From the NCBI RefSeq assembly GCF_900129345.1, contig NZ_FQVK01000007.1:62001-126000 (forward strand): a DNA stretch of 64,000 nt, given 5' to 3'. The notes beneath the pieces were generated by a model. The model was not told where the DNA came from. It did no database searches and saw only the letters and a program-made list of their open reading frames with translations. Every line of letters begins with the position of its first letter. Positions within the stretch are counted from its first letter, which is position 1. Origin of the DNA: Ruegeria intermedia (GTDB lineage: Bacteria; Pseudomonadota; Alphaproteobacteria; Rhodobacterales; Rhodobacteraceae). Positions 39,884-49,141 of the stretch are shown in pieces. Made by a program: the position numbers and the translations under genes.

Positions 39884-41308
39884 TCAGCCGGGCCAGGGGG
39901 TCGGCCACTCGGTCTTGGCGTTTTCGATCAACGCCAGAAGCGTCGGGCAATGAATGCGGTAATCCGGCCCTCCGGCCTCCGAGACCTGGGTTCTGGGCTT
40001 CAGCATCCGGGTCCAAAGACCTGCGGCCAGATGCCGGCTGGCCTGAGAATCCGTCGGGTAGTGCACGCCGATGCGCTCGCGATTGACCGCGATGCGGTGG
40101 GCGATCTGCAACAAGGGCGACTTGATCGGCGCCGTCCCGGCCAGGTCGGCCGCCACCGGTTTTTGCAACAGCCCGCCACCCGATGGCGCGCCATCGCGCG
40201 ACACGCCGAACCGCTGATACAGTCCCGGAATCTCCAGCAGCAGCAGCGCGATCAGATGCGCCAGGAAGGAATGGCCGGACGGAAACGCCGGATGCGCCGG
40301 CGGGCCGAACGGAACCGTCAGCCCCGGCCGCAGAACCGAGGGCCGCACCCGTTTGTAATAGGCCTTGTACGACATGTAGGCCACGTTGCCCAAGGCCAGC
40401 CCCGCGTCGATCAGCTTCAATGTGTAGGGGTGATCGAAGGAATTGGCGCCGATGAAATGGATGATGTAGTTGGGCAGGCCATCGGCCTGAACATCGGATT
40501 CCACCAGATAGCTGCTGCGGTCGTCCTCCATGTAGATCTTGAGGGTTTCCAGCTCGCCCTGAATGAACTGGAACGCGGCCGCGGCATCCGCTTCGTTCTG
40601 CGCCACGGTCTTGTTGACATCCACGACATAGCGCCACTCGACATCGCCCGGCTCCAGATACGGCCCCACCGGGTCGAACCCGGGCCGTGGCAGCCATTCC
40701 TGCCATTGGCCGGCGAATTCCAGCGCCGCCAGGGTTGCCGGTTCGCTGCGATCGGCGGCGCGCAACCACTCGGTCAGGTGTTCATCTAAGGGAAGCGCCC
40801 AGAACCGCAGGGCCGGATCCCAATCCTGCGTGGTCCATTCCAGAACCTTGGGATAGTCAGTTCCAGCCGGGTCTGCCTGATAGGGGTTGATCACATATTC
40901 GAGCGGAAACGGCGACACGCCCGCGTTGTCGGGGGTGAAATTCAGCGCCCAGGGCAGCAATGCCAGCTCGATCGGCGTCGCATAGTAGCTGCGGATCAAA
41001 CCGATCCCGCCATCCGCGCCGACGGGAATGACCGGGTCGGTTCCAAGCCCCAACCCGGAGCCCAGCCCCAGACCATTGCCCAGCTCCAGCCCGTTGCCGA
41101 GACCCAAGCCAAGACCCAATCCAAGGCCGTTCCCCAACCCAAGGCCATTGCCGAGGCCCAAACCCAGCCCCAGACCGTTGCCGAGACCCAGACCGTTGCC
41201 AAGGCCCAGTCCCAGCCCCAATCCGCGCGATGCGCCGAGGCCCAGCCCCTGACTTCCAGCGCCAAGCCCGGACGATCGCGCCGGGGCGTTTGTTCCGAAA
41301 TCCGTCAT
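39884..41308 (-). CDS. Vanadium haloperoxidase/PAP2-like protein with Gly-Leu-Asn repeat N-terminus
   Basis: A 474-residue protein. Residues about 15-90 are almost wholly Gly, Leu and Asn, in runs of GLGLGLGNGLGLGN type. The C-terminal domain shows the three oxyanion-site motifs of the vanadium haloperoxidase/acid phosphatase fold: KRVRP (Lys319-Pro323), PSGH (His346) and RIGVHYPTD (His416, Asp420). It may therefore be a haloperoxidase or a phosphatase. No classical signal peptide is visible, so location is unclear. The repeats are encoded by a DNA minisatellite. Confidence 0.82.
   Translation of the reverse strand: MTDFGTNAPARSSGLGAGSQGLGLGASRGLGLGLGLGNGLGLGNGLGLGLGLGNGLGLGNGLGLGLGLGLGNGLELGNGLGLGSGLGLGTDPVIPVGADGGIGLIRSYYATPIELALLPWALNFTPDNAGVSPFPLEYVINPYQADPAGTDYPKVLEWTTQDWDPALRFWALPLDEHLTEWLRAADRSEPATLAALEFAGQWQEWLPRPGFDPVGPYLEPGDVEWRYVVDVNKTVAQNEADAAAAFQFIQGELETLKIYMEDDRSSYLVESDVQADGLPNYIIHFIGANSFDHPYTLKLIDAGLALGNVAYMSYKAYYKRVRPSVLRPGLTVPFGPPAHPAFPSGHSFLAHLIALLLLEIPGLYQRFGVSRDGAPSGGGLLQKPVAADLAGTAPIKSPLLQIAHRIAVNRERIGVHYPTDSQASRHLAAGLWTRMLKPRTQVSEAGGPDYRIHCPTLLALIENAKTEWPTPWPG
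41039..41266 (-). repeat. Coding minisatellite (GLGLGN repeats)
   Basis: Tandem imperfect 6- and 18-bp units encode the Gly-Leu-Asn stretch of the haloperoxidase-like gene. Codon choice varies between units, so the repeats are not a recent exact expansion. Confidence 0.85.
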
Positions 41309-41472
41309 GTCAATGTCCTCGTAATAAATGGACCTTGGTCAAAAAGACGGCGCCGCCGCCCTTTCATCGAAATATGCTCGAGATCATTATAAGTTCCGGC
41401 GTTTCGCCAGTGCCGCATGTGCCTGCGTGCGGTTCGCTGCGGCCCCAGGGCGCGCAGCGGCGGCGAAACGCG

Positions 41473-43245
41473 TCAGTTCGGCAGACCTGCAGTGCTCAGA
41501 CCAAGCACCAGCCGTTCCCGCGTGTCCGGGGTCTTCAAGGGATACCATGCCATAAAACGCGAAATTGAAAAACCTGGATCTTTCTCGAGCAGCTTTTCGG
41601 CGGTCACGCGGGCCTGTTCGATCTGCCCGTCCAGCGCGTAGGAAGCCGCCAGAATGCGCAGCGCCGCCATGAATCGCGGCCTGGTGCGGCGCGCGCGTTG
41701 CAGGGCACGGATCGCTTCGGGATAGTTGCCGTCCACGAACTCGGCCAGCCCCGCCGCCGTCCAGAAAAAGAAATTCAGCGGCCCGAACGGGGTCAGCCGC
41801 CAGACGTTCAGCATGTGCTCGCGTGCAATGGCGCCGTTGCCCAGATAGGCATGCGCCGTCGCGCCGATCCCCCAGGCCAGCGGCAGATTGGGATTGAGCG
41901 ACAGCGCCTGATCCATGATGTCTATCGCCTCGTGCGGGCGGCGTTCCAGCAGGCTGAGGATATGACCGCGGATCGACAGGTTCAGCGCGTCCTCGGGGTC
42001 CAGCTCGACACCCTTGCGGGCATGGAACACGGCGGCGGCGCTGTCGCGCTCGACATTCTGGCTCTTGCCCTCGGCGATCAGGAAATTCAGGCACCAGGCC
42101 AGATAGGAATGCGCCTGCGCATAGCCCGGGTCCAGTTCGACCGCCCGCCGGAACAGGGACATGGCCGTCTCATTGCTCCGGCCCTGGAACCGGTAGAGTT
42201 CTGGCAGGCCCCGCAACACGCAGTCATAGGCATCCAGGCTTTCGGTCGGGCGGGTGACCAGGTTTGCCGCCTCGGCCCGCTGAACGCTGGGTTCGACGGT
42301 GGCGACGATGCTGGACACGATGCGGTCCTGAAAGGTGAAGATGTCCGAGGCGTCGCCATCGAAATTGTCGGCCCAGACGGCCCGGTTGCGCACCACGTCC
42401 ACCAGCTCGGTATGGATGCGCAGCAGGTTTCCGCTGCGCCGGATCGATCCGGTCAGCAGGTATTTGACCCCCAGCGCCGCGGCCACCTCGCGCGAGGGCA
42501 CGGATTCCTTCGACATCTGCAGGGTCGAGGTGCGCGCAACCACGAAGATCGCGCGGCTGCGCGACACTCCGGTGATGATGTCCTCGGTCATGCCTTCGCC
42601 GAAATACCTGTCTTCGTCACGGCCCTGCAGGTCACGGAACGGCAGGACGGCCAGCGACGGACGCGCCTCCCATTGCGCATGCGGCCGCAGGATCGCGCGC
42701 GCCTCGGAACTCCGCTGGGCGATGAACACCCGCACCGGGCGTTCGATGTTCTTCAGGATCGGCGCTCCGATCTCGTGGAACCGTACCGAGATCCGGTTGC
42801 GCACGATGTCGCGCACCTGCTGGGTCAGCACCACGTCGCCGCCCGTGGCCAGATCCTGAATGCGGGACGCGATGACGACACCGTCGGATTGCAGAGACCG
42901 CCCATCATCGACGACTTCGTCCAGGTTGATGCCGATTCGGACATGCATGGGGGTTTCATCGACCGGCCGGTTCCGAACCTCGTGCTGTTTGTCCAGGGCC
43001 CACCGAACCGCATTGGTGGCACTGTTGAACTCGACCAGGATGGCATCGCCGGAATGCGAGACCAGTCGCCCGCCATAGTCCGATATCCGATCCAGCAGGA
43101 CGTCTTCGCGCAACCTGCCCCAGTCTTGGGCCGCCTTGATGCTGTCGGCCTCCATGTGGCGGGTGTAGCCTTCGACATCCGCGAAGGCAAAAGCCGCCAG
43201 ACGCAGGTTGGACACATCAAGGGACTTCGCGCTGATTTTGGACAT
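41473..43245 (-). CDS. Class III cyclase domain - TolB-like - TPR protein
   Basis: A 590-residue protein. Residues about 15-180 are a class III adenylate/guanylate cyclase domain with both metal-binding aspartates in place (FADVEGYTRH and HSGDAILVEF). Residues about 190-320 resemble the TolB-like segment common in such proteins (LAVLPFRDL, YFGEGMTEDI, YLLTGSIRR), and tetratricopeptide-like helices fill about 330-560. No membrane helix. Likely a cytosolic signalling or scaffold protein producing cAMP or cGMP; substrate specificity cannot be assigned. Confidence 0.85.
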   Translation of the reverse strand: MSKISAKSLDVSNLRLAAFAFADVEGYTRHMEADSIKAAQDWGRLREDVLLDRISDYGGRLVSHSGDAILVEFNSATNAVRWALDKQHEVRNRPVDETPMHVRIGINLDEVVDDGRSLQSDGVVIASRIQDLATGGDVVLTQQVRDIVRNRISVRFHEIGAPILKNIERPVRVFIAQRSSEARAILRPHAQWEARPSLAVLPFRDLQGRDEDRYFGEGMTEDIITGVSRSRAIFVVARTSTLQMSKESVPSREVAAALGVKYLLTGSIRRSGNLLRIHTELVDVVRNRAVWADNFDGDASDIFTFQDRIVSSIVATVEPSVQRAEAANLVTRPTESLDAYDCVLRGLPELYRFQGRSNETAMSLFRRAVELDPGYAQAHSYLAWCLNFLIAEGKSQNVERDSAAAVFHARKGVELDPEDALNLSIRGHILSLLERRPHEAIDIMDQALSLNPNLPLAWGIGATAHAYLGNGAIAREHMLNVWRLTPFGPLNFFFWTAAGLAEFVDGNYPEAIRALQRARRTRPRFMAALRILAASYALDGQIEQARVTAEKLLEKDPGFSISRFMAWYPLKTPDTRERLVLGLSTAGLPN

Positions 43246-43355
43246 TGCGAAACCACCGCCCCCACTGGTTACGATTTCAGTCTAGTGGCCCAACGCCATG
43301 TTGGCAAACTTTCCAGACCTATGGCATCTTAACTCTACGCTAAATTGAGCGACGG

Positions 43356-46100
43356 CTATGGCCGGACAACTACCAGACCCAGATTATTGTCATTGGCCAC
43401 CAGATCGGTCAGCGCCTGCCGTGTTTCGGGCAGTCCGGCACCCGAGTCCTCGGCTTTGGGCGGCAACTGCGCCAGCGGGTCGGTGTTGGCTCGATCGTTC
43501 GGGCAGGTGACCTCGAACAGGATGAGACCCAGCGTCCCAGGCGCGGCCACCGTTCCGTTCACAAGGGTCTGGACCTGAGGCAGCGACAGCAGGTCGATGG
43601 AGCCACCCGGGGCCAGATTGCCCAAGAGCAAGTCGATGGCTGCAGCGTTCCAGGTGATCGGGTCCGGCGGGCTCAATGGATCCGACCCGACCCAGACCCG
43701 CAGCCCGACACTCTGGGCCTGCGCGGTGCCCCGGTTGCCGACCCGCAGATTGGCGGGGTCCGACAGCCACCGGGCATCGGCCCGCCAGTCCAGCGAGACC
43801 GGCACATAGGCGCCCGGCCCATACTGCACCGGGCCGGCCAGGGTGTCCTCGGTCCACGGGCGGCGGTCCGACACATAGATATCCTCGGGCGTCGGATCAC
43901 CGGGCCCATTGTGCATCCGTTGCGGATCGGGCGGGAACATGCCCTGCGCCTCGAAGGCCCAACGCACAACCTTGTGCGTCGTGCCACCCTGCCACGGGTC
44001 GGGGGCGGCTGAAGGCCCCAGCGGCAGCGGCGGCAGGGTCAACCATCCGGCCTCTTCCAGGCCCAGTTCAAGCATCTCGGCCCGCGACGGTGGTTGTGCA
44101 AACCCGGCCGTTGCCCGGAACAGCAGGAACAGCGCCATGCGCGCCGCCCGTCGACGCCGAGGGATGTCGGCCCGGCCATCGGCCTGAACCGTGTCGCCCC
44201 CCAGCGCGCGGTACAGGCGGAACAGGGTCGTCGACAGGATCTGCTCGGTCAGATAGCCCTTGGTGTGACACGGACCCGCCGCCGGGTCTTCGATCACGGA
44301 CCGGTTCAGAGACCCGTACCAGGCCCAGCCCATTTCCGCGATGCGGTCATGGCGGCGGGTCGCAAAGACGAAGGGATAGGTGATGCCGCGGAAACTGGCG
44401 GCGACTCCGTTTCCGGGTGGTTCGGCCAGGGCAGAGCCCGGGTCGGACATGATGGCGGCGATGGCATCGCCGGCGCTGTGGGCAAAGTCGAATTCCAGCT
44501 GACCCAACCGGGCCGCCAGCAGGTAATGCCCGAATTCATGCCCGATCCACCGGCCGCTGGTCGCGATGCCCAAGGGTTGCGCCCAGTCCGGAGGGTCGGG
44601 CCTGTCCCATTTCGTCAGCTCGGCCAGCGCAAGGTTCATGTGGATCACCGGCTTGCCCTGCGTTTTGCAATCCAGCTTTACCTGCGCGTTCACCGTGCGG
44701 CCGCTCTTGCCCGGCCCGGGCGAGATGCCGTAACGGTAGAAGACCAGCATCTCGGGCTGGGCCCGGACGTTGAACAAATGCGGCGGCAGCCCGAACCGCT
44801 TCATCAGGCGGAACAGGCGGAAACAGTTGAAATAGGCGCTGACCGCGCTGAACGTGTCCCGGCGCGGCTGCAGATCGTGACCGTTCGGCAGGTGGACCGT
44901 CTTGGTGGTCAGGGGCGGCTGACCGGCATCCTCGGGCGCGTATCCGGGACAGACGCACACGCGAAAACCATCGCTTTCAAGGTCAACATGCGCTGATGGG
45001 GCCAGTTCGAACAAGCTGCGGAACCTGTCCAGAACACCGTCATCCCGGGTTGGTCTGCGCCCTGACCAATCATACGCCTCACCGGCGGGCGCGGCCCAGC
45101 CCGGAGGGGTCCGGGCGAACACGAACGCTTTGCCCTGCGGGGCGGCATGGGTCACCAGCGGCGTCCGCTCGACGGAGACCAGAACCGGGTCGGACTGTTT
45201 GATCACGCCGGCGGGCGTCGGCTCTCCGATGCTGTCGAAGCGAAAAACGCCGCACACCGCATAGCCCAACGGGCTTGGGACGCGGGTCGGATTGGCGTTG
45301 TGGGCCGTCGCCTGAATTGAGAACTCCCAGGGGGAGGTCTGCCAGTTCATAAGGTTCTGCGGGTGGAACTGGATATCGTTGATTGTCACCGACCCTTGCG
45401 TAACCCCGGCTTTGTTGGCGATCTCAGACGTGATGTCATCGCCCGAATACAACCGCTCCAGGGCCGCGGACACCGCGAGAAGCATGCCGGGGCCGGAAGA
45501 AGGACCGGCCCGCGCGGCGAGGTCGGTCAAAAAGGCATCTTCGCCTGCCGGAAACTCGACCGTCGCCGACCGGATCCGCACGGAATAGGTGTTTCCGTGG
45601 GCCTCGACGGTCATGGGGACACGGATCCCGGCCCGCGGAGAAATCTGGTTGTCACTGCCATAGACTTCGGCCGCAACCAGGATGACCGATGCCGGCACAT
45701 CGTGATCCGCAGCCCGCGACAGGTTCCACGACGCCAGGCGCGGCACGGCCGAAGAACCAATGGGTATGCCGAATTTCGGCCACAACGGCAACCACTTGAA
45801 AGCATTCACGATTTTTCTGGACAGACTGTCCACGGCGTATTTCAAATACACCGGTTCGTGCCCCCGAGCCGTCAGGAAATCGTGGAGCTTCGTCAGGTAG
45901 TCCAACCCCACCTGCCCCAGATCTGCTTCGGTGGGACGAGAACTCAAGGTTTGCGTCGCCACATAAGGGACACCGGGGTGCGATACCAAGCGCGAGGGTT
46001 GATGGGCGTCCGAGTATTCCGTTTCGAACCGCAACCATGTGTCGGGCCAGTCAGGTTGGCTGTAGGGAACGTTCGGCCACGGGGAGGCTGTAAAGGTCAT
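43356..46100 (-). CDS. Large HExxH metalloprotease-like protein of unknown family
   Basis: A 914-residue protein. A zinc-peptidase signature HEFGH stands near residue 515 (GRWIGHEFGHYLLAARLG), followed about 30 residues on by SAGDAIAAIMSDP. The C-terminal part (about 780-914) looks like a beta-sandwich adhesion or CARDB-type domain. No signal peptide is evident at the chosen ATG (AAGGA upstream). I cannot name its family or substrate. It is oriented with the two genes downstream, separated by 110 bp from the cyclase gene. Confidence 0.7.
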   Translation of the reverse strand: MTFTASPWPNVPYSQPDWPDTWLRFETEYSDAHQPSRLVSHPGVPYVATQTLSSRPTEADLGQVGLDYLTKLHDFLTARGHEPVYLKYAVDSLSRKIVNAFKWLPLWPKFGIPIGSSAVPRLASWNLSRAADHDVPASVILVAAEVYGSDNQISPRAGIRVPMTVEAHGNTYSVRIRSATVEFPAGEDAFLTDLAARAGPSSGPGMLLAVSAALERLYSGDDITSEIANKAGVTQGSVTINDIQFHPQNLMNWQTSPWEFSIQATAHNANPTRVPSPLGYAVCGVFRFDSIGEPTPAGVIKQSDPVLVSVERTPLVTHAAPQGKAFVFARTPPGWAAPAGEAYDWSGRRPTRDDGVLDRFRSLFELAPSAHVDLESDGFRVCVCPGYAPEDAGQPPLTTKTVHLPNGHDLQPRRDTFSAVSAYFNCFRLFRLMKRFGLPPHLFNVRAQPEMLVFYRYGISPGPGKSGRTVNAQVKLDCKTQGKPVIHMNLALAELTKWDRPDPPDWAQPLGIATSGRWIGHEFGHYLLAARLGQLEFDFAHSAGDAIAAIMSDPGSALAEPPGNGVAASFRGITYPFVFATRRHDRIAEMGWAWYGSLNRSVIEDPAAGPCHTKGYLTEQILSTTLFRLYRALGGDTVQADGRADIPRRRRAARMALFLLFRATAGFAQPPSRAEMLELGLEEAGWLTLPPLPLGPSAAPDPWQGGTTHKVVRWAFEAQGMFPPDPQRMHNGPGDPTPEDIYVSDRRPWTEDTLAGPVQYGPGAYVPVSLDWRADARWLSDPANLRVGNRGTAQAQSVGLRVWVGSDPLSPPDPITWNAAAIDLLLGNLAPGGSIDLLSLPQVQTLVNGTVAAPGTLGLILFEVTCPNDRANTDPLAQLPPKAEDSGAGLPETRQALTDLVANDNNLGLVVVRP

Positions 46101-46156
46101 CGGTCCGGTCCTTGCGGAAATGAAAAAGCCAATATGCTAAATGCCAATTAACCGCA

Positions 46157-46175
46157 TGGTACATCAAAAGTACCA
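46157..46175. repeat. Inverted repeat between divergent genes
   Basis: TGGTAC (46157-46162) and GTACCA (46170-46175) form a 6-bp inverted repeat with a 7-base spacer. It lies in the 274-bp region between the metalloprotease-like gene and soxG and is a possible operator. Confidence 0.35.
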
Positions 46176-46331
46176 ATCATTACAGATTTGCGGATGGAAG
46201 GCGCCAACCGCCTGACCAGGCTGACAATTGCCGCGCGGACCGTGCACCGCGCTGTCCAGGTGCGCGGGTTCGGCGGGGCGCGGCAAAACGTCTTGACCGG
46301 TCCGGTTCGCGCGATTCTTGCCCCTCGGGCA

Positions 46332-46360
46332 ACATTCATTCATATTCCGATACATTCATT
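46332..46360 (+). repeat. Direct repeat upstream of soxG
   Basis: ACATTCATT occurs at 46332-46340 and again at 46352-46360, 20 bp (about two helical turns) apart, just before the GGAG ribosome site of soxG. Confidence 0.45.
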
Positions 46361-46374
46361 TATTGGAGTGGAAC

Positions 46375-47286
46375 ATGGATATCACACGGCGCATGATGTT
46401 GCAGACGATGGCGGCCATGCCGCTTGCAGGCGGGCTGCCGGTCCTGACCCGGGCCGACATTTCGATGGGGACGGCCATGCTGACCACGGTCAGCGACGGT
46501 CATCTGGTCCTGCCCGCCAGTTTCATCTTCGACCCCATGCCCAAGGACGAGCTTGGTCAGATTCTGGCGGACTACGGCATATCCAGCGAAAAACTGGAAC
46601 CCGAATGCAACCTGACCCTGTATCGCGACGGTGACCACACGGTTCTGTTCGATGCCGGCGCAGGGCCCGACTTTGCGCCGACTGCAGGCAGCGTACTCGA
46701 CAGTCTGGACGCCGCGGGCGTTTCTGCCGCCGACATCACACATGTCGTGTTCACCCATGCCCATCCCGATCACATCTGGGGCGTTCTGGACGATTTCGAC
46801 GAGCTCGTCTTTCCGGACGCAACCTACATGATGGGCCGGGCCGAGTGGGACTTTTGGTGGAATCCCGAGACCGTCAACACCATCGGCGAGGCCCGTGCCG
46901 CGCATGCCGTCGGCGCAAAAAGACGAATGACCGCGATCGAAGACCGCGTGCGGCTTTTCGACGACGATCAGGAAATCCTGCCCGGGATCGCTGCGGTTTC
47001 GACCCCGGGTCATACCCCGGGTCACATGGCGTTCGAGATCCGGCAGGGCAACTCGGCCGTGCTGGTCGTCGGCGATGCCATCGGCAATCACCACGTCGCC
47101 TTCCGCCGGCCCGCGTGGCACAGCGGCTCGGACCAGGACGCAGAGACGGCGGCCACCACGCGGCAGGTTTTGTTCGACCGTCTGACGCACGAGGACCTGA
47201 CCCTGATCGGCTTCCATCTTCCCGGCGGGGGCATCGGCCGCGCCGAAAAGGCCGGTGACGGCTTTCGGTTCGTGGGGGCTGCATGA
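46375..47286 (+). CDS. soxG: SoxG-like periplasmic metallo-beta-lactamase-fold hydrolase
   Basis: A 303-residue protein, the length recalled for Paracoccus SoxG, with a twin-arginine-like signal (ITRRMMLQ) and an intact metal motif HAHPDH (His128 to His133). A second histidine (TPGHTPGH) and the VVGDAI aspartate complete the site. SoxG proteins are thiosulfate-induced and periplasmic, of uncertain function. ATG 46375 has GGAG upstream; the stop overlaps soxH by 4 bp. Confidence 0.82.
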   Translation: MDITRRMMLQTMAAMPLAGGLPVLTRADISMGTAMLTTVSDGHLVLPASFIFDPMPKDELGQILADYGISSEKLEPECNLTLYRDGDHTVLFDAGAGPDFAPTAGSVLDSLDAAGVSAADITHVVFTHAHPDHIWGVLDDFDELVFPDATYMMGRAEWDFWWNPETVNTIGEARAAHAVGAKRRMTAIEDRVRLFDDDQEILPGIAAVSTPGHTPGHMAFEIRQGNSAVLVVGDAIGNHHVAFRRPAWHSGSDQDAETAATTRQVLFDRLTHEDLTLIGFHLPGGGIGRAEKAGDGFRFVGAA

Positions 47287-48227
47287 TGCGCGCGCTTGTT
47301 CTTGCGGCGATGATGGCCGCTCCGGCATGGGCCAGCGAAGACATCGCGGACAAATATCCCGGATCGCCCCTGTATTCGAAACCGGTGGAGTTCATCCCGA
47401 ATGTCTGGTCGGCGATCGGGGCGACGGCCCCGCCGACGTATGAAAACTCGGGCCACAACAACAACCTCAGCTTCATCGTCACCGGCGATGGAGTCGTGGT
47501 GATCAATGGCGGCGCGGCCTATGTCCTGGCCAAGGCGTTGCACCAGGAAATAAAGGCCATCACCGACCAGCCCGTGAAGCTGGTGATTGACGAGAACGGC
47601 CAGGGTCACGCGATGCTGGGCAATTCCTACTGGGCCGAGCAAGGCGTTCCGATTCTGGCGCATGTGGATGCCGCACATGAAATCGAAGAACGCGGCCATC
47701 AGCTGCTGGAGGAGATGAAGCGCTACAACCGTGACAAGGCCGAGGGCACGTTCGTCGCGCCGCCCACCGAAACCTTCGAGGACACGCGCGTCATCGAGAT
47801 GGGCGATACCCGGATCGAGGTGCTGCATCTGGGCCCGGCGCACGGCCCCGGCGACACGCAGGTCTGGCTGCCCGAGCAGAGTCTGGTCATCGCCGGCGAC
47901 ATGGCCTTTCACGAACGGATGCTGCCGATCTTTGAGGATACCATCGTGGCGGACTGGATCGAAACCTGGGAAACCGGGTTCGAGCCTCTGGGGGCCACCT
48001 ATGTCATTCCCGGCCACGGGCATCCCACCAACATGGACCAGGTACGGCGCTATACCCGCGATTATCTGGTTTATCTTCGGGAAAAGATCGGCGCACATCT
48101 TGAAGCTGGCGGCGATCTGGCCGATGCCTACTACATCGACCAAAGCCCCTTTGCGCATCTCGACACGTTCGAGGAACTGGCCACGAAAAATGCCGGGCGC
48201 GTCTATGAACAGATGGAGTTCGAGTGA
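47283..48227 (+). CDS. soxH: SoxH-like metallo-beta-lactamase-fold protein with altered metal motif
   Basis: A 314-residue secreted protein (signal peptide to about residue 17) of the metallo-beta-lactamase fold, close in size to SoxH. The usual HxHxDH motif is replaced by NGQGHA (residues 105-110), so four first-shell residues are changed. The later landmarks GPAHGPGD, IAGDMAF and IPGHGHPT are kept. It is coupled to soxG and to the Crp/Fnr gene by 4-bp overlaps. Substrate unknown. Confidence 0.8.
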   Translation: MMRALVLAAMMAAPAWASEDIADKYPGSPLYSKPVEFIPNVWSAIGATAPPTYENSGHNNNLSFIVTGDGVVVINGGAAYVLAKALHQEIKAITDQPVKLVIDENGQGHAMLGNSYWAEQGVPILAHVDAAHEIEERGHQLLEEMKRYNRDKAEGTFVAPPTETFEDTRVIEMGDTRIEVLHLGPAHGPGDTQVWLPEQSLVIAGDMAFHERMLPIFEDTIVADWIETWETGFEPLGATYVIPGHGHPTNMDQVRRYTRDYLVYLREKIGAHLEAGGDLADAYYIDQSPFAHLDTFEELATKNAGRVYEQMEFE

Positions 48228-48844
48228 CCGACCACGCCGCCCAACCTTTTCTGGCCCAGGGCGACAAACTCCGGGTGCCCGACGGCACCTGCCTGTTCCG
48301 GCCCGGTGACGAGAGCCGGGCCTTTCTGTTCGTTCTGTCCGGCGCGGTCCGGGTGGAACAGACCAATGCCGCCGGACGCACCGTCGTTCTGTACCGGGTC
48401 GAGGCCGGAGACAGCTGCGTTCTGACCACCACCGGTCTTTTGTCCGGGCGGCCCTATTCGGGCTATGGCTATGCCGAGGGCGACGTTGCCGCGGTTTCGA
48501 TTCCGGCCGCGCGGTTCCGGGCGTTGCTGAGTTTAGAGCCGAAATTCCAGGAGATCGTGTTCCGCAATTTCGCGGAACGGGTGGGCGAACTGACCGACGT
48601 GATCGACGATCTGCTGATCCACCGCACCGATCAGCGCATCGCCCGCTGGCTGGCCGCCCGGGCCGGGCCGACGATCCATGTCACCCAGCAGGAACTGGCC
48701 CAGGAACTGGGCACCGTGCGCGAGGTCGTTTCGCGCACGTTGAAGTCCTTTGAAAACCGCGGCTGGATCCGGTCCGGCCGCGGGACGATCACGGTGCTGC
48801 AGGCCGCAAGCCTCGCCGCGCATGGGCGCAATACCGAAACGTGA
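48224..48844 (+). CDS. Crp/Fnr-family transcriptional regulator
   Basis: A 206-residue regulator: cNMP-type sensor barrel (about residues 10-120), then a dimer helix and winged helix with VTQQELAQELGTVREVVSRTL. The recognition helix has Glu-x-x-Ser-Arg (EVVSR), the FNR-type specificity pattern for TTGA half-sites. It lacks the N-terminal cysteine cluster of oxygen-sensing FNR, so the signal differs (heme, NO or sulfur species are possibilities). It overlaps soxH, and an FNR-type box lies 284 bp downstream. Confidence 0.88.
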   Translation: MTDHAAQPFLAQGDKLRVPDGTCLFRPGDESRAFLFVLSGAVRVEQTNAAGRTVVLYRVEAGDSCVLTTTGLLSGRPYSGYGYAEGDVAAVSIPAARFRALLSLEPKFQEIVFRNFAERVGELTDVIDDLLIHRTDQRIARWLAARAGPTIHVTQQELAQELGTVREVVSRTLKSFENRGWIRSGRGTITVLQAASLAAHGRNTET

Positions 48845-48914
48845 TTCAGTCACATATCCCGGAGCGGTTTTCTGGTTTCCTTTTTTTCGGATCAAAGAAA
48901 GAAGGAGACCTGAC

Positions 48915-49103
48915 ATGACCCGCAATCTTGGACAATTCGACCGTATTGCCCGCCTGGCTCTGGGGGCGGTGCTGATCATTCTGGCGGCCATGGGCACCAT
49001 CGGTGTCTGGGGCTATCTCGGCGTGATCTTCGTTGGCACCGCCTTCCTGAACTTTTGCCCGATCTACCGGGTCCTCGGGATCAAGACCTGCAGCGACTGC
49101 TGA
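48915..49103 (+). CDS. DUF2892 small membrane protein (YgaP-C-like)
   Basis: A 62-residue two-helix membrane protein beginning MTRNLGQFDRIARLALG and ending FCPIYRVLGIKTCSDC, the standard DUF2892 pattern. These domains are often linked to rhodanese or sulfur-handling genes. AGGAGA precedes the ATG. Function unknown; context suggests sulfur trafficking. Confidence 0.85.
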   Translation: MTRNLGQFDRIARLALGAVLIILAAMGTIGVWGYLGVIFVGTAFLNFCPIYRVLGIKTCSDC

Positions 49104-49127
49104 GACCACACCGTCACCCGACCGCAT

Positions 49128-49141
49128 TTGAGCCAAGTCAA
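49128..49141 (+). promoter_or_regulatory. FNR-type box upstream of the YeeE/YedE gene
   Basis: TTGAGCCAAGTCAA has one mismatch (G for C at position 5) to TTGAC-N4-GTCAA. Its centre is 65.5 bp before the GTG at 49200, matching the spacing at the denitrification promoters. Confidence 0.65.

Noticed and set aside
41039-41266. Tandem repeats resembling a small repeat array such as CRISPR
   Set aside because: Repeats are short, imperfect, have no unique spacers and keep an open reading frame; they encode the Gly-Leu-Asn tail.
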